Source: Chlorobiota bacterium
GTDB taxonomy: Bacteria; Bacteroidota; Ignavibacteria; Ignavibacteriales; Ignavibacteriaceae
Direction of reading: 5' to 3'
Assembly (NCBI GenBank): GCA_008363265.1
Contig: RHKR01000091.1
Span: forward strand, 1-9,152
DNA: 9,152 nt
In this document: in pieces, positions 1-5,855 of the stretch
Numbering within the stretch: position 1 is the stretch's first letter
Layout: every line of letters starts with the position of its first letter
The notes under the pieces: model-generated
The model's input: only the letters and a program-made list of their open reading frames with translations
What the model was told of the DNA's origin: nothing
Database searches by the model: none
Program-made: the position numbers and the translations under genes

Positions 1-829
1 TGATCCCGATTTCACCGAAAGTGATGCCCGGAATAAGACTCTTGGTGAAGAATACGAGCGAGGAGGCCATGATCATTCCCAAAGTGGAAAGGTCACCATG
101 GTAGGCGGCTACAAGAAGGATGAACTGGGTTGAAAACACTGCATAATTCAGCAACGAATAAGCAAAATTCTTTCCGAACACACCCCTGTTGAAAAGCCCG
201 ATAGCGTGGAAATTGATGAAGTACTTCTCAACCACTTTTACGCGGGCGATCTGCGCGCCAACAAAATCCCTCCAAAAATCGGGAGTGAGCATCAGATACA
301 CAAGAAGGAGGTAAACCCCCGTCAGAAAGAAAAGGAGGGAAAGTGTAAGATTCAGATCCACTTTATAAAATGAATGAAGAAATATCACAGCAGAGAATGA
401 CCCCGCGATCAGGATCACCAGAAGGGAGTTGAGTTTATCAATCGCCGCCCCCGCGGTAACCTCAGAGAGTTTAACACCCTGAAGAGGGAACGCCCGCCCG
501 GGATACTCACCCAGCCTTCCGGGAGTCAGAAGCCCTGTGGCTATGCCGGTGAGAACCGACTTAAAAATATCCGACCGATTCTGCCCCGAGAACGAATGAT
601 CACAGATGATCCGCCACTTTCTGTACTGGAGAAAGAAGTTAAGCGGTACAAGCGCGACGGCAATTAAAAACGGAAGTTCCTGTTTGAAATCGAGGAAAGT
701 GGAGAATGAAATATCTGCAAATTTGTTGGTGAGATACCAGATCAGTCCCGCGGTTATAAAGATCTTGATCCCTAAAAGGAGACGGACCTTCCAGGCGTCG
801 ATATTTTTCAAACCAATTGATCCGGCCAT
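1..829 (-). CDS. Flippase-like / LPG-synthase transmembrane-region protein, 3' end outside window
   Basis: The first 276 residues of an integral membrane protein are visible; the gene runs off the left edge. It begins at the ATG at 829-827 (MAGSIGLK), 15 bases after the aminopeptidase stop. A nearby ATG at 837 is in another frame and soon hits a stop. Hydrophobic segments lie near residues 17-34, 52-68, 134-151, 161-181, 228-243 and 250-266. Residues 102-114 (TPGRLGEYPGRAF) and 263-276 (KSLIPGITFGEIGI) match the conserved Pro-Gly-Arg-x-Gly-Glu and late Pro-Gly motifs of the LPG_synthase_TM / AglD / UPF0104 family. Members are related to the membrane half of MprF, which flips lysyl-phosphatidylglycerol, but many are stand-alone proteins of unknown substrate. 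The C-terminus is unseen, so a fused synthase domain cannot be excluded. Close spacing suggests co-transcription with the aminopeptidase, but I see no functional link to peptide use. Confidence 0.85.
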   Translation of the reverse strand, partial: MAGSIGLKNIDAWKVRLLLGIKIFITAGLIWYLTNKFADISFSTFLDFKQELPFLIAVALVPLNFFLQYRKWRIICDHSFSGQNRSDIFKSVLTGIATGLLTPGRLGEYPGRAFPLQGVKLSEVTAGAAIDKLNSLLVILIAGSFSAVIFLHSFYKVDLNLTLSLLFFLTGVYLLLVYLMLTPDFWRDFVGAQIARVKVVEKYFINFHAIGLFNRGVFGKNFAYSLLNYAVFSTQFILLVAAYHGDLSTLGMIMASSLVFFTKSLIPGITFGEIGI

Positions 830-844
830 GCGATCATCTGTTCA

Positions 845-1807
845 CTACACTTCGATAGTAAACTTGCCTTTTTTCATTATCTGCTTATCGTCGAGCCACA
901 CATCGGGTTCTTTTACAACGCCGTCGAGATGAAGCGGTACTTTCACTTTACCGCCGAACCCTATATTATCACCCACCGCGATGTGGATGGTACCCATCAC
1001 TTTTTCATCTTCGAGAATGAGTCCCGAAAGTCTGGCTGAGTCGTTGGTACCAATGCCGAACTCAGCGATATTATAGGCATCTCCTCCAACTTTGGCCATG
1101 ATGGCAGAGAGTTTTTCGGCTGGTTCTCCCCCTTCGATCTTTGTAACAAAACCTTTCTCAACCGTAAGCTTAATGTCGGCATCCTGAAGCAGTCCAAGAC
1201 CCGCGAATGAGCCGTCGACAACGAAAACACCGTTCGCGGTCCCTTCAACGGGGGCAATGAAAGCCTCACCTGTCGGAAGGTTGCCGCTCTCCCCTTTTTT
1301 GTGGAAGAGACCTTTTGAGGCGTAAGCGTCGCGGCCTTCGAGAGAGAAGGAGATGTCGGTCCCCTTTTCAGAGGTCACCCGCGCCGATTTAGCTTTGTCC
1401 ATGTAAGCTTTAAGATTAAGGGTCCTCTCAGAAATGCGGTTGTAGTCGGCGTTCAAACCCCTGACCATAATATCAACAGTGATCCCCGGAAATGTTGCCA
1501 CCCTCACGCCGGTTGCTGACGCGTCACGGCGGGCCTGGGTGTGAGTAAGGGAACGGTGAGTCGGACACAGCACCACATCGAATTTCTTCATTAGTTCAGC
1601 AATGGCAGCCGGTGGCTCCTGGCCGTTCACCTCGAGAGGCTCCATTTCAGAATAGATCGCCGGATGCCCAAGCCTGATCGCGGCGAGGTAAAGCTCGTAA
1701 CCAATTTCATGTTTTTCAGTATCACAGACCACGAGAACAGACTCTCCCTTACGGGCGCCCATACAGTCTCTGATCGCTATTTCACACGCTTTCTGAAGTT
1801 CTGTCAT
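845..1807 (-). CDS. M29-like leucyl aminopeptidase (AmpS/AmpT-related, short form)
   Basis: This 320-residue cytoplasmic protein resembles the M29 metallo-aminopeptidases (COG2309), which remove N-terminal residues from peptides with a two-metal centre. The C-terminal half has candidate metal ligands in the family order: E181 (PTGEAF), E249 (AEFGIG), H275 (GTIHIAVGDN), H293 and D295 (PLHLDGV). Thermophilic M29 enzymes have a catalytic Tyr seven residues after the first His; here that position is Ile282, followed by a Gly-rich FGG stretch, and the protein is shorter than the roughly 400-residue classical enzymes. It therefore belongs to the short branch, whose exact activity is less certain. 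I chose the ATG at 1807-1805 (MTELQKA) because it lies one base after the upstream stop. An in-frame extension to 1924 would overlap the upstream gene by more than 110 bases and does not look like protein of this family. There is no signal peptide. The likely role is the last step of peptide breakdown, alongside the dipeptidase encoded upstream. Confidence 0.88.
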   Translation of the reverse strand: MTELQKACEIAIRDCMGARKGESVLVVCDTEKHEIGYELYLAAIRLGHPAIYSEMEPLEVNGQEPPAAIAELMKKFDVVLCPTHRSLTHTQARRDASATGVRVATFPGITVDIMVRGLNADYNRISERTLNLKAYMDKAKSARVTSEKGTDISFSLEGRDAYASKGLFHKKGESGNLPTGEAFIAPVEGTANGVFVVDGSFAGLGLLQDADIKLTVEKGFVTKIEGGEPAEKLSAIMAKVGGDAYNIAEFGIGTNDSARLSGLILEDEKVMGTIHIAVGDNIGFGGKVKVPLHLDGVVKEPDVWLDDKQIMKKGKFTIEV

Positions 1808-1808
1808 A

Positions 1809-2570
1809 TTAGAGCGGGATTGATAAGTTGAATTGAACACCATAAAACAAACCACCTTTTGTGATCGGCGACTCCATAATGTTGCCGCCAGACTCACTAG
1901 TGGCAAGTTTATTTCCGTCTTCATCGGTCATTGGGCCGATGGAAAACTCCGAGTAACCCATTTTCCCTTCGAGACTTATGTTGTTGTCGATCAGGAAAAG
2001 GATAAAGCCGGATGCAAAGTTGAACCCCGCCCTGTAGTTATCGGCAGTGTACTTCACTCTCGAAACGGGATCGTTGATATCTTCAGTTTTTTTGAATAGT
2101 TGAGCCGTTCCGTAAGTGAACTCAAGTTCCAGAATCTTCCAACTTATGATCTTTGTGATCGGGGTTCCGAGCTCGAGTCCTGCCCCGAAGACATTCTGTT
2201 TCAGTTCAAGACTGTTCTTGTATATCCCCGATCTCCCTTTTATCTGGGCTTCTTTTAATTCACTCAGTGTCTCATAGAACACTTTTACGGTATACTCCAG
2301 CCCGGATATCCGGTTTCTGATCAGATTCATGCCAAGGCGATACCCCTTGAGCTGCCCCATCTCCCCCATGGCGGTGAGTAATGAGTCTTTCCTTCTCTCA
2401 TTTATGGCAGCGATATACTGGTTCAAGCCGGTAGCCGAGTAATTCTTCACCTCATATCCGGCAAAGCCGCCAACGAGCCCGAGACAACCAAACCCAAATT
2501 TGGTTGATTGCGCTTCAGCACCAAGCACGAACAAGACAAAAACTACTGCAACTCTACCGGCTATTCGCAA
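1809..2570 (-). CDS. Secreted, probably outer-membrane beta-barrel protein, uncharacterised
   Basis: This 253-residue protein is not one I recognise. Residues 1-20 look like a Sec signal peptide: Arg at 2 and 6, a hydrophobic core (VAVVFVLFVLG) and an AEA cleavage site before Gln21. There is no lipobox Cys. The rest has many short alternating polar/hydrophobic stretches rich in Gly, Tyr and Phe (for example GYRLGMNLI, LELEFTYG, YRAGFNFASGF, GLFYGVQFNL), as expected of an outer-membrane barrel of the OmpA/porin-like sort; it ends in NLSIPL rather than an aromatic residue. The start must be the TTG at 2570-2568: an in-frame TAA lies two codons upstream, and any later start would remove part of the signal peptide. 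An AGGT lies about 5 bases before it. It is one base from the aminopeptidase, so the two are surely co-transcribed. A role in admitting or binding peptides is possible from context only. Confidence 0.75.
   Translation of the reverse strand: MRIAGRVAVVFVLFVLGAEAQSTKFGFGCLGLVGGFAGYEVKNYSATGLNQYIAAINERRKDSLLTAMGEMGQLKGYRLGMNLIRNRISGLEYTVKVFYETLSELKEAQIKGRSGIYKNSLELKQNVFGAGLELGTPITKIISWKILELEFTYGTAQLFKKTEDINDPVSRVKYTADNYRAGFNFASGFILFLIDNNISLEGKMGYSEFSIGPMTDEDGNKLATSESGGNIMESPITKGGLFYGVQFNLSIPL
2568..2570 (-). other. TTG start codon forced by an upstream in-frame stop
   Basis: The minus strand reads TAA ATA TTG CGA ATA. The stop two codons earlier closes the frame, and there is no ATG before the signal peptide's hydrophobic core, so translation of the outer-membrane-like protein almost certainly begins at TTG. 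Confidence 0.65.
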
Positions 2571-2601
2571 TATTTACCTGTGGCACCCCTACGGGGAGCA
2601 T

Positions 2602-2657
2602 AACATTTAACATTTAACATTTAACATTTCATTACTTCACAGTTCATAGTTCACACT
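2602..2657. repeat. Heptamer tandem repeat, four perfect AACATTT units plus degenerate units
   Basis: On the plus strand, AACATTT occurs four times without change at 2602-2629. The 7-base period then continues in weaker form: CATTACT, TCACAGT, TCATAGT and TCACACT through 2657. On the minus strand it reads as AAATGTT units preceded by ACTGTGA/ACTATGA units. The degenerate end overlaps the last codons and the TGA stop of the MFS gene (2651-2653). The array fills most of the 80-base gap between the MFS gene and the next gene. I see no good promoter or terminator inside it; a CCCC-TAC-GGGG sequence at about 2587-2597 could form only a very small hairpin. Confidence 0.9.
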
Positions 2658-3988
2658 TCCGATCTCCTCTTGTGTATCATCCCGAACTCAAGCCCGTGAC
2701 CTTCAGCTTTACCTTCTGCCCATCTGAGCATGAAAGCAAAGAAGAGACCAAAGAAACCGAGTGTCGAGAAGAAATACATTCCGAGTTCGTAGCCGCCACT
2801 GGAGTCGTTAGCCCAGCCGATCAGGAAGTTGAAGCCTGCCAAACCTATGTTCTGGATCATGGTCATCAAACCATAAGCTGTGCCAAGCTTTTCAGGCGGC
2901 GCGATAAGCGCAACAGAAGGCCACATTACGGCCGGGATCAGCGAGAACGCCAGACCCATCATCGCCATAGGCAACCATGGCGGGATCGAGGTGGAAAGGA
3001 GCATCATGTAAACGGGGATCAGGATGAGCGATCCAAACATCATAAGGAGCGATCTCTTGCCAATGAAGTCGGAGAGAAGTCCGAACAATGGTGTCAGCAC
3101 CATCGATGCAAGGATCAGGATGCTATTGTAAGCACCACCCACTTCCCTTTCCAGACCGTGATATTCCTGGAAGAATTTTATCGCGAAGGTTCTGAAAGGG
3201 AAAATACCTGAATAAAATGTAACGCATAGCAACACTATGAACCAGTAAGACTTGCTGAAGGAGAGAACCTCCCTGAACACGATCTTTTCCTGTTTTGCCT
3301 CGGGCGGCATGTGGTAGTTCTTCTTGGCAAAACCGTCAAGGTACCAGTAAGCCAGCGCCGTAATTACTGATATAAAGGCCATTATCACCGCGATCAGCAA
3401 TGGCAGATCCCATGATGTGAAGTAAGCCTTCGCCCATGTGGGTGAATTGTCGGCAGCGAACGAGCCAAGCCTCGCGATCGTGAGGTTGATACCGAACGCG
3501 AACGAAAGCTCTTTACCGATGAACCACTTTCCGAGTGCCGTGGTAACCGCAACGATGAGCGACTCGGCACCAAGTCCGAAGATCAGTCTTCCGAGTGACA
3601 TTACCACCAGTTCATTGCTGATATCAGTTCCAAATATCCCTCTGAAGAGCCCGCCAACAAACGCGAGCTGCTCTGTTGCCACCGTGACCACGGCCCCGGC
3701 AAAACAGAGGAGGGCAAAGAGGGTTATCGACTTCACGGTACCGATCCGGTCGATGATCACACCGCCGATCAGAACCATGATGATGTTCGGTACGCTGTAA
3801 ATTCCCTGAAGCAGACCGATATCTGAGTCGGTAAACTTCAATTGGCTCGCTAAAAGATCGGCGATCGGCGCTATGGAATCATAAACATAATAGTTTCCGA
3901 ACATCGAGAGGGAAACAAGTACCAGTACCCCCCACCTGACGGAGAAGGGTACCGGGTTCAGAATATTGTCTGTTGCGTTATGCGACAT
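2651..3988 (-). CDS. MFS transporter of the MFSD1-like (dipeptide carrier) type
   Basis: This 445-residue inner-membrane protein has about twelve hydrophobic segments in two halves separated by a charged loop near residues 216-240. Several stretches resemble what I remember of animal MFSD1: GNYYVYDSIAPIADLL near residue 31; a GLLQGIYSVPNIIMVLIGGVIIDRIG block near 59-84 holding the MFS motif-A-like G-x-x-x-DR; and GRLIFGLGAESL followed by WFIGKELSFAFG and ARLGS near 132-175. Animal MFSD1 is a lysosomal dipeptide carrier; the comparison is from memory, not an alignment. The start is the ATG at 3988-3986, two bases after the dipeptidase stop, implying translational coupling. That neighbour makes dipeptide or tripeptide import the most likely role, though family membership alone would allow other small substrates. 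The C-terminus is a short charged tail (HKRRSEV). Confidence 0.85.
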   Translation of the reverse strand: MSHNATDNILNPVPFSVRWGVLVLVSLSMFGNYYVYDSIAPIADLLASQLKFTDSDIGLLQGIYSVPNIIMVLIGGVIIDRIGTVKSITLFALLCFAGAVVTVATEQLAFVGGLFRGIFGTDISNELVVMSLGRLIFGLGAESLIVAVTTALGKWFIGKELSFAFGINLTIARLGSFAADNSPTWAKAYFTSWDLPLLIAVIMAFISVITALAYWYLDGFAKKNYHMPPEAKQEKIVFREVLSFSKSYWFIVLLCVTFYSGIFPFRTFAIKFFQEYHGLEREVGGAYNSILILASMVLTPLFGLLSDFIGKRSLLMMFGSLILIPVYMMLLSTSIPPWLPMAMMGLAFSLIPAVMWPSVALIAPPEKLGTAYGLMTMIQNIGLAGFNFLIGWANDSSGGYELGMYFFSTLGFFGLFFAFMLRWAEGKAEGHGLEFGMIHKRRSEV

Positions 3989-3990
3989 TG

Positions 3991-5451
3991 TTATCTTTCG
4001 GGAACAGTTTCGAGTATCTTACAGAGGTGGTGCCAGAACTTCTCGACCGAGGAAATATTGAGCTGCTCATCGGGTGAGTGAACGCCTGTCATTGTGGGTC
4101 CCATCGAGATCATATCGGTATGGGGGTATTTCTCTTTGATGATACCGCACTCGAGCCCCGCGTGGATCGCCTTCACTTCCGGTACCTTACCGAACAGCGA
4201 AGAGTAAGCATTCTTTGCAACCTTAAGAAGCTCTGAATTTACATCCGGCTTCCATCCGGGGTAACCGTCACCGGTCTCAACAACCGCGCCGGCAAGCTGG
4301 AACACTGATGAAACCATCGTAACGGCTTCTTCTATCTCTGACTCAACAGAACTTCTCTGGCTGGTTCCGATATTTATTTCACCGTCCCGTGTTGAAACTG
4401 TGGCAAGATTGGTAGAGGTTTCCACCAGACCCGGGATATCAGCCGACATCTTAAGAACACCGTGAGGCAGGGCGTTGATAGTAAGGATCAGCAGATCTTC
4501 AGCTACTTCATCCAGCACTTCTCTTGGCTCATCGAGCTTCCTCATCACAACTCTTACACCGGGCTCAGCAGTACCGAGTTCTGCCTTAACAGTTTTCTCG
4601 AACTCGATCACCTCTTCCTGAACTGCTGCATCATCTTCGGGGTCAACTGCCACGATAGCGAATGCTTCGCGTGGGATAGCGTTGCGCTTGCTTCCGCCGT
4701 TAACTTCGCCAAGACTGACTACATAATGTTCAGTAAGGGTGTTAAGTATTCTACCGAGGATCTTTATCGCGTTTCCTCTTCCCTGATGAATATCAAGGCC
4801 TGAGTGACCGCCTTTAAGTCCGGTAACGGAGATCTCATAATAGCCGTAGCCATCAGGAGCTTCTTCAGGTGAGTAAGCAAGAGTTCCTTTGGTGTCCCTG
4901 CCGCCTGAGCAACCGATATAGATCTCACCGATCTCTTCTGAGTCGAGATTGAGGAGGAAATCTCCTTCGAGCAGATCCGTGCCGAGGTTGGTTGCTCCTG
5001 TAAGACCCGTTTCTTCATCGAGGGTAAGAAGTATCTCAAGTGGACCGTGCTCTACGGTCTCATCGATCGCTACCGCGAGAGCAGCGGCTGCACCAATTCC
5101 GTTATCCGCGCCAAGAGTTGTACCTTCAGCTTTAACCCAGTCGCCATCGATCCAGGGTCTGATCCCTTCGGTTTCGAAGTCGAAATCGACATTGGTGTTC
5201 TTTTCGCAAACCATATCGAGGTGGCCCTGAAGGATCACTGTTTTCTTGTCTTCAAAACCGGGAGTGGCAGGCACTCTGATTATGATGTTACCCGCGTCAT
5301 CACGCAGGTACTCGAGTCCATGCGTGTCACAGAATTCGAGAACATACTCGACCACTGCTTCTTCCTTCTTTGAAGGACGCGGGCGGGCGCAGATCTCTTC
5401 AAAAATATCCCACATTGGTTGTGGTTTTAAGTGACCTAATTTTTCTCCCAT
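3991..5451 (-). CDS. pepD: M20C aminoacyl-histidine (beta-Ala-His) dipeptidase, PepD type
   Basis: This 486-residue protein has the usual length and layout of PepD/carnosinase-like cytosolic nonspecific dipeptidases, which hydrolyse Xaa-His and many other dipeptides with two zinc ions. The M20 residues are all present: H77-x-D79 (GHLDMV), bridging D116 (GADNGIG), general base E146 followed by metal ligand E147 (DEETGLTGA), D170 (LNLDSEE) and the late His458 (TGVHSPDEQ). The lid/dimerisation domain lies roughly at 190-390 and includes GGHSGLDIH at 214-222. No signal peptide is seen, so it is cytoplasmic. The ATG at 5451-5449 is preceded by TGAGGTTAAAT, in which a GAGG Shine-Dalgarno overlaps the stop codon of the PqqD-like gene. 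It is followed two bases later by the MFS gene. The setting between two peptide carriers supports a role in degrading imported dipeptides. Confidence 0.95.
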   Translation of the reverse strand: MGEKLGHLKPQPMWDIFEEICARPRPSKKEEAVVEYVLEFCDTHGLEYLRDDAGNIIIRVPATPGFEDKKTVILQGHLDMVCEKNTNVDFDFETEGIRPWIDGDWVKAEGTTLGADNGIGAAAALAVAIDETVEHGPLEILLTLDEETGLTGATNLGTDLLEGDFLLNLDSEEIGEIYIGCSGGRDTKGTLAYSPEEAPDGYGYYEISVTGLKGGHSGLDIHQGRGNAIKILGRILNTLTEHYVVSLGEVNGGSKRNAIPREAFAIVAVDPEDDAAVQEEVIEFEKTVKAELGTAEPGVRVVMRKLDEPREVLDEVAEDLLILTINALPHGVLKMSADIPGLVETSTNLATVSTRDGEINIGTSQRSSVESEIEEAVTMVSSVFQLAGAVVETGDGYPGWKPDVNSELLKVAKNAYSSLFGKVPEVKAIHAGLECGIIKEKYPHTDMISMGPTMTGVHSPDEQLNISSVEKFWHHLCKILETVPER

Positions 5452-5462
5452 ATTTAACCTCA
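5452..5462 (-). promoter_or_regulatory. Shine-Dalgarno of pepD overlapping the upstream stop
   Basis: The minus strand reads TGAGGTTAAATATG: the TGA of the PqqD-like gene shares its last two bases with a GAGG ribosome site placed 6 bases before the pepD ATG. This supports the chosen start and suggests termination-reinitiation coupling between the two genes. Confidence 0.6.
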
Positions 5463-5855
5463 GTTTTCCAGTTCTTTGAATGTAATTATCTTGTTGTTGT
5501 ACATCATCGAGACGAATTTCACCAGATTCTGCTCTGTGGATACCCTCTCGATGATCTTTTCATTGTCTTGAAACTTTTCTTTAACTATCGCTCCGATCTC
5601 ACGCACCTTTAGTTTGCCATCGATCGACATCCAGACCTCGCTCCCGATCTCATCAAGATCGAGCCAGAAGTCGGGATCCCTTCCGTTCTTCACCATCAGT
5701 TCGTGCACCGGTTTCCACTTGAACCGGGGGATGAGCACTGTCACCAGTCCCCCCTCCCGCGTGGTATGCTTCTGCATTCTTAAGGGGGTCAGCTCAAGGG
5801 CGTTCAGGCCCTTGAGCTTTTTCCTCTCCCGGGCTTCTTTCAGGAAACCCAACAA
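5460..5855 (-). CDS. Stand-alone PqqD-like (RRE-fold) protein
   Basis: This 131-residue soluble protein has a PqqD-family core: LDLDEIGSEVWMSIDGKLKVREIGAIVKEKF at about 65-95, then a helix and NNKIITF at 120-126, fitting the winged-helix fold of RiPP recognition elements. In pyrroloquinoline quinone and other RiPP pathways this fold holds a precursor peptide for a radical-SAM enzyme, but no such enzyme or precursor is visible here. The N-terminal segment (LNALELTPLR, then VTVLIPRF at 38-45) resembles the longer leaders of stand-alone PqqD-like proteins. The start is taken as TTG at 5855-5853, directly after the transporter's TAA, with AAGGAG nine bases upstream; an adjacent second TTG and a distant ATG at 5777 are weaker choices. 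It is tightly placed between an oligopeptide transporter and a dipeptidase. A peptide-binding or carrier-linked role is plausible but is inference; its substrate is unknown. Confidence 0.82.
   Translation of the reverse strand: MLGFLKEARERKKLKGLNALELTPLRMQKHTTREGGLVTVLIPRFKWKPVHELMVKNGRDPDFWLDLDEIGSEVWMSIDGKLKVREIGAIVKEKFQDNEKIIERVSTEQNLVKFVSMMYNNKIITFKELEN
5791..5818. promoter_or_regulatory. Perfect 11-bp hairpin inside the PqqD-like coding start
   Basis: The arms AGCTCAAGGGC (5791-5801) and GCCCTTGAGCT (5808-5818) are exact reverse complements around a 6-base loop. The hairpin covers about codons 13-22 of the PqqD-like gene. In the sense mRNA it would sit roughly 40 bases after the start codon. 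On the plus strand a run of T (5818-5822) overlaps and follows the 3' arm, which is the layout of an intrinsic terminator for antisense transcripts. Role in translation, mRNA processing or antisense termination is inferred. Confidence 0.55.

Noticed and set aside
606..932. Plus-strand frame of 108 codons opposite the flippase-like gene
   Set aside because: It is antisense to a clear membrane-protein frame and crosses the end of the aminopeptidase gene; no family features.
1808..1924. In-frame N-terminal extension of the aminopeptidase
   Set aside because: It would overlap the end of the upstream signal-peptide gene by over 110 bases, adds 39 residues foreign to the family, and an ATG one base after the upstream stop fits better.
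2672..3800. Long plus-strand open frames opposite the MFS gene
   Set aside because: They are antisense shadows with low-complexity, charge-rich translations and no recognisable domain; the minus-strand MFS frame is clear.
4949..5612. Plus-strand frames opposite pepD and the PqqD-like gene
   Set aside because: They are Ser/Arg-rich antisense frames without ribosome sites or domains, overlapping strongly supported genes.
5460..5777. ATG at 5777 as start of the PqqD-like gene, leaving the hairpin as an intergenic terminator
   Set aside because: The residues before it (LNALELTPLR) resemble the leader of related proteins, and AAGGAG lies before the TTG at 5855, so the hairpin is most likely inside the gene.
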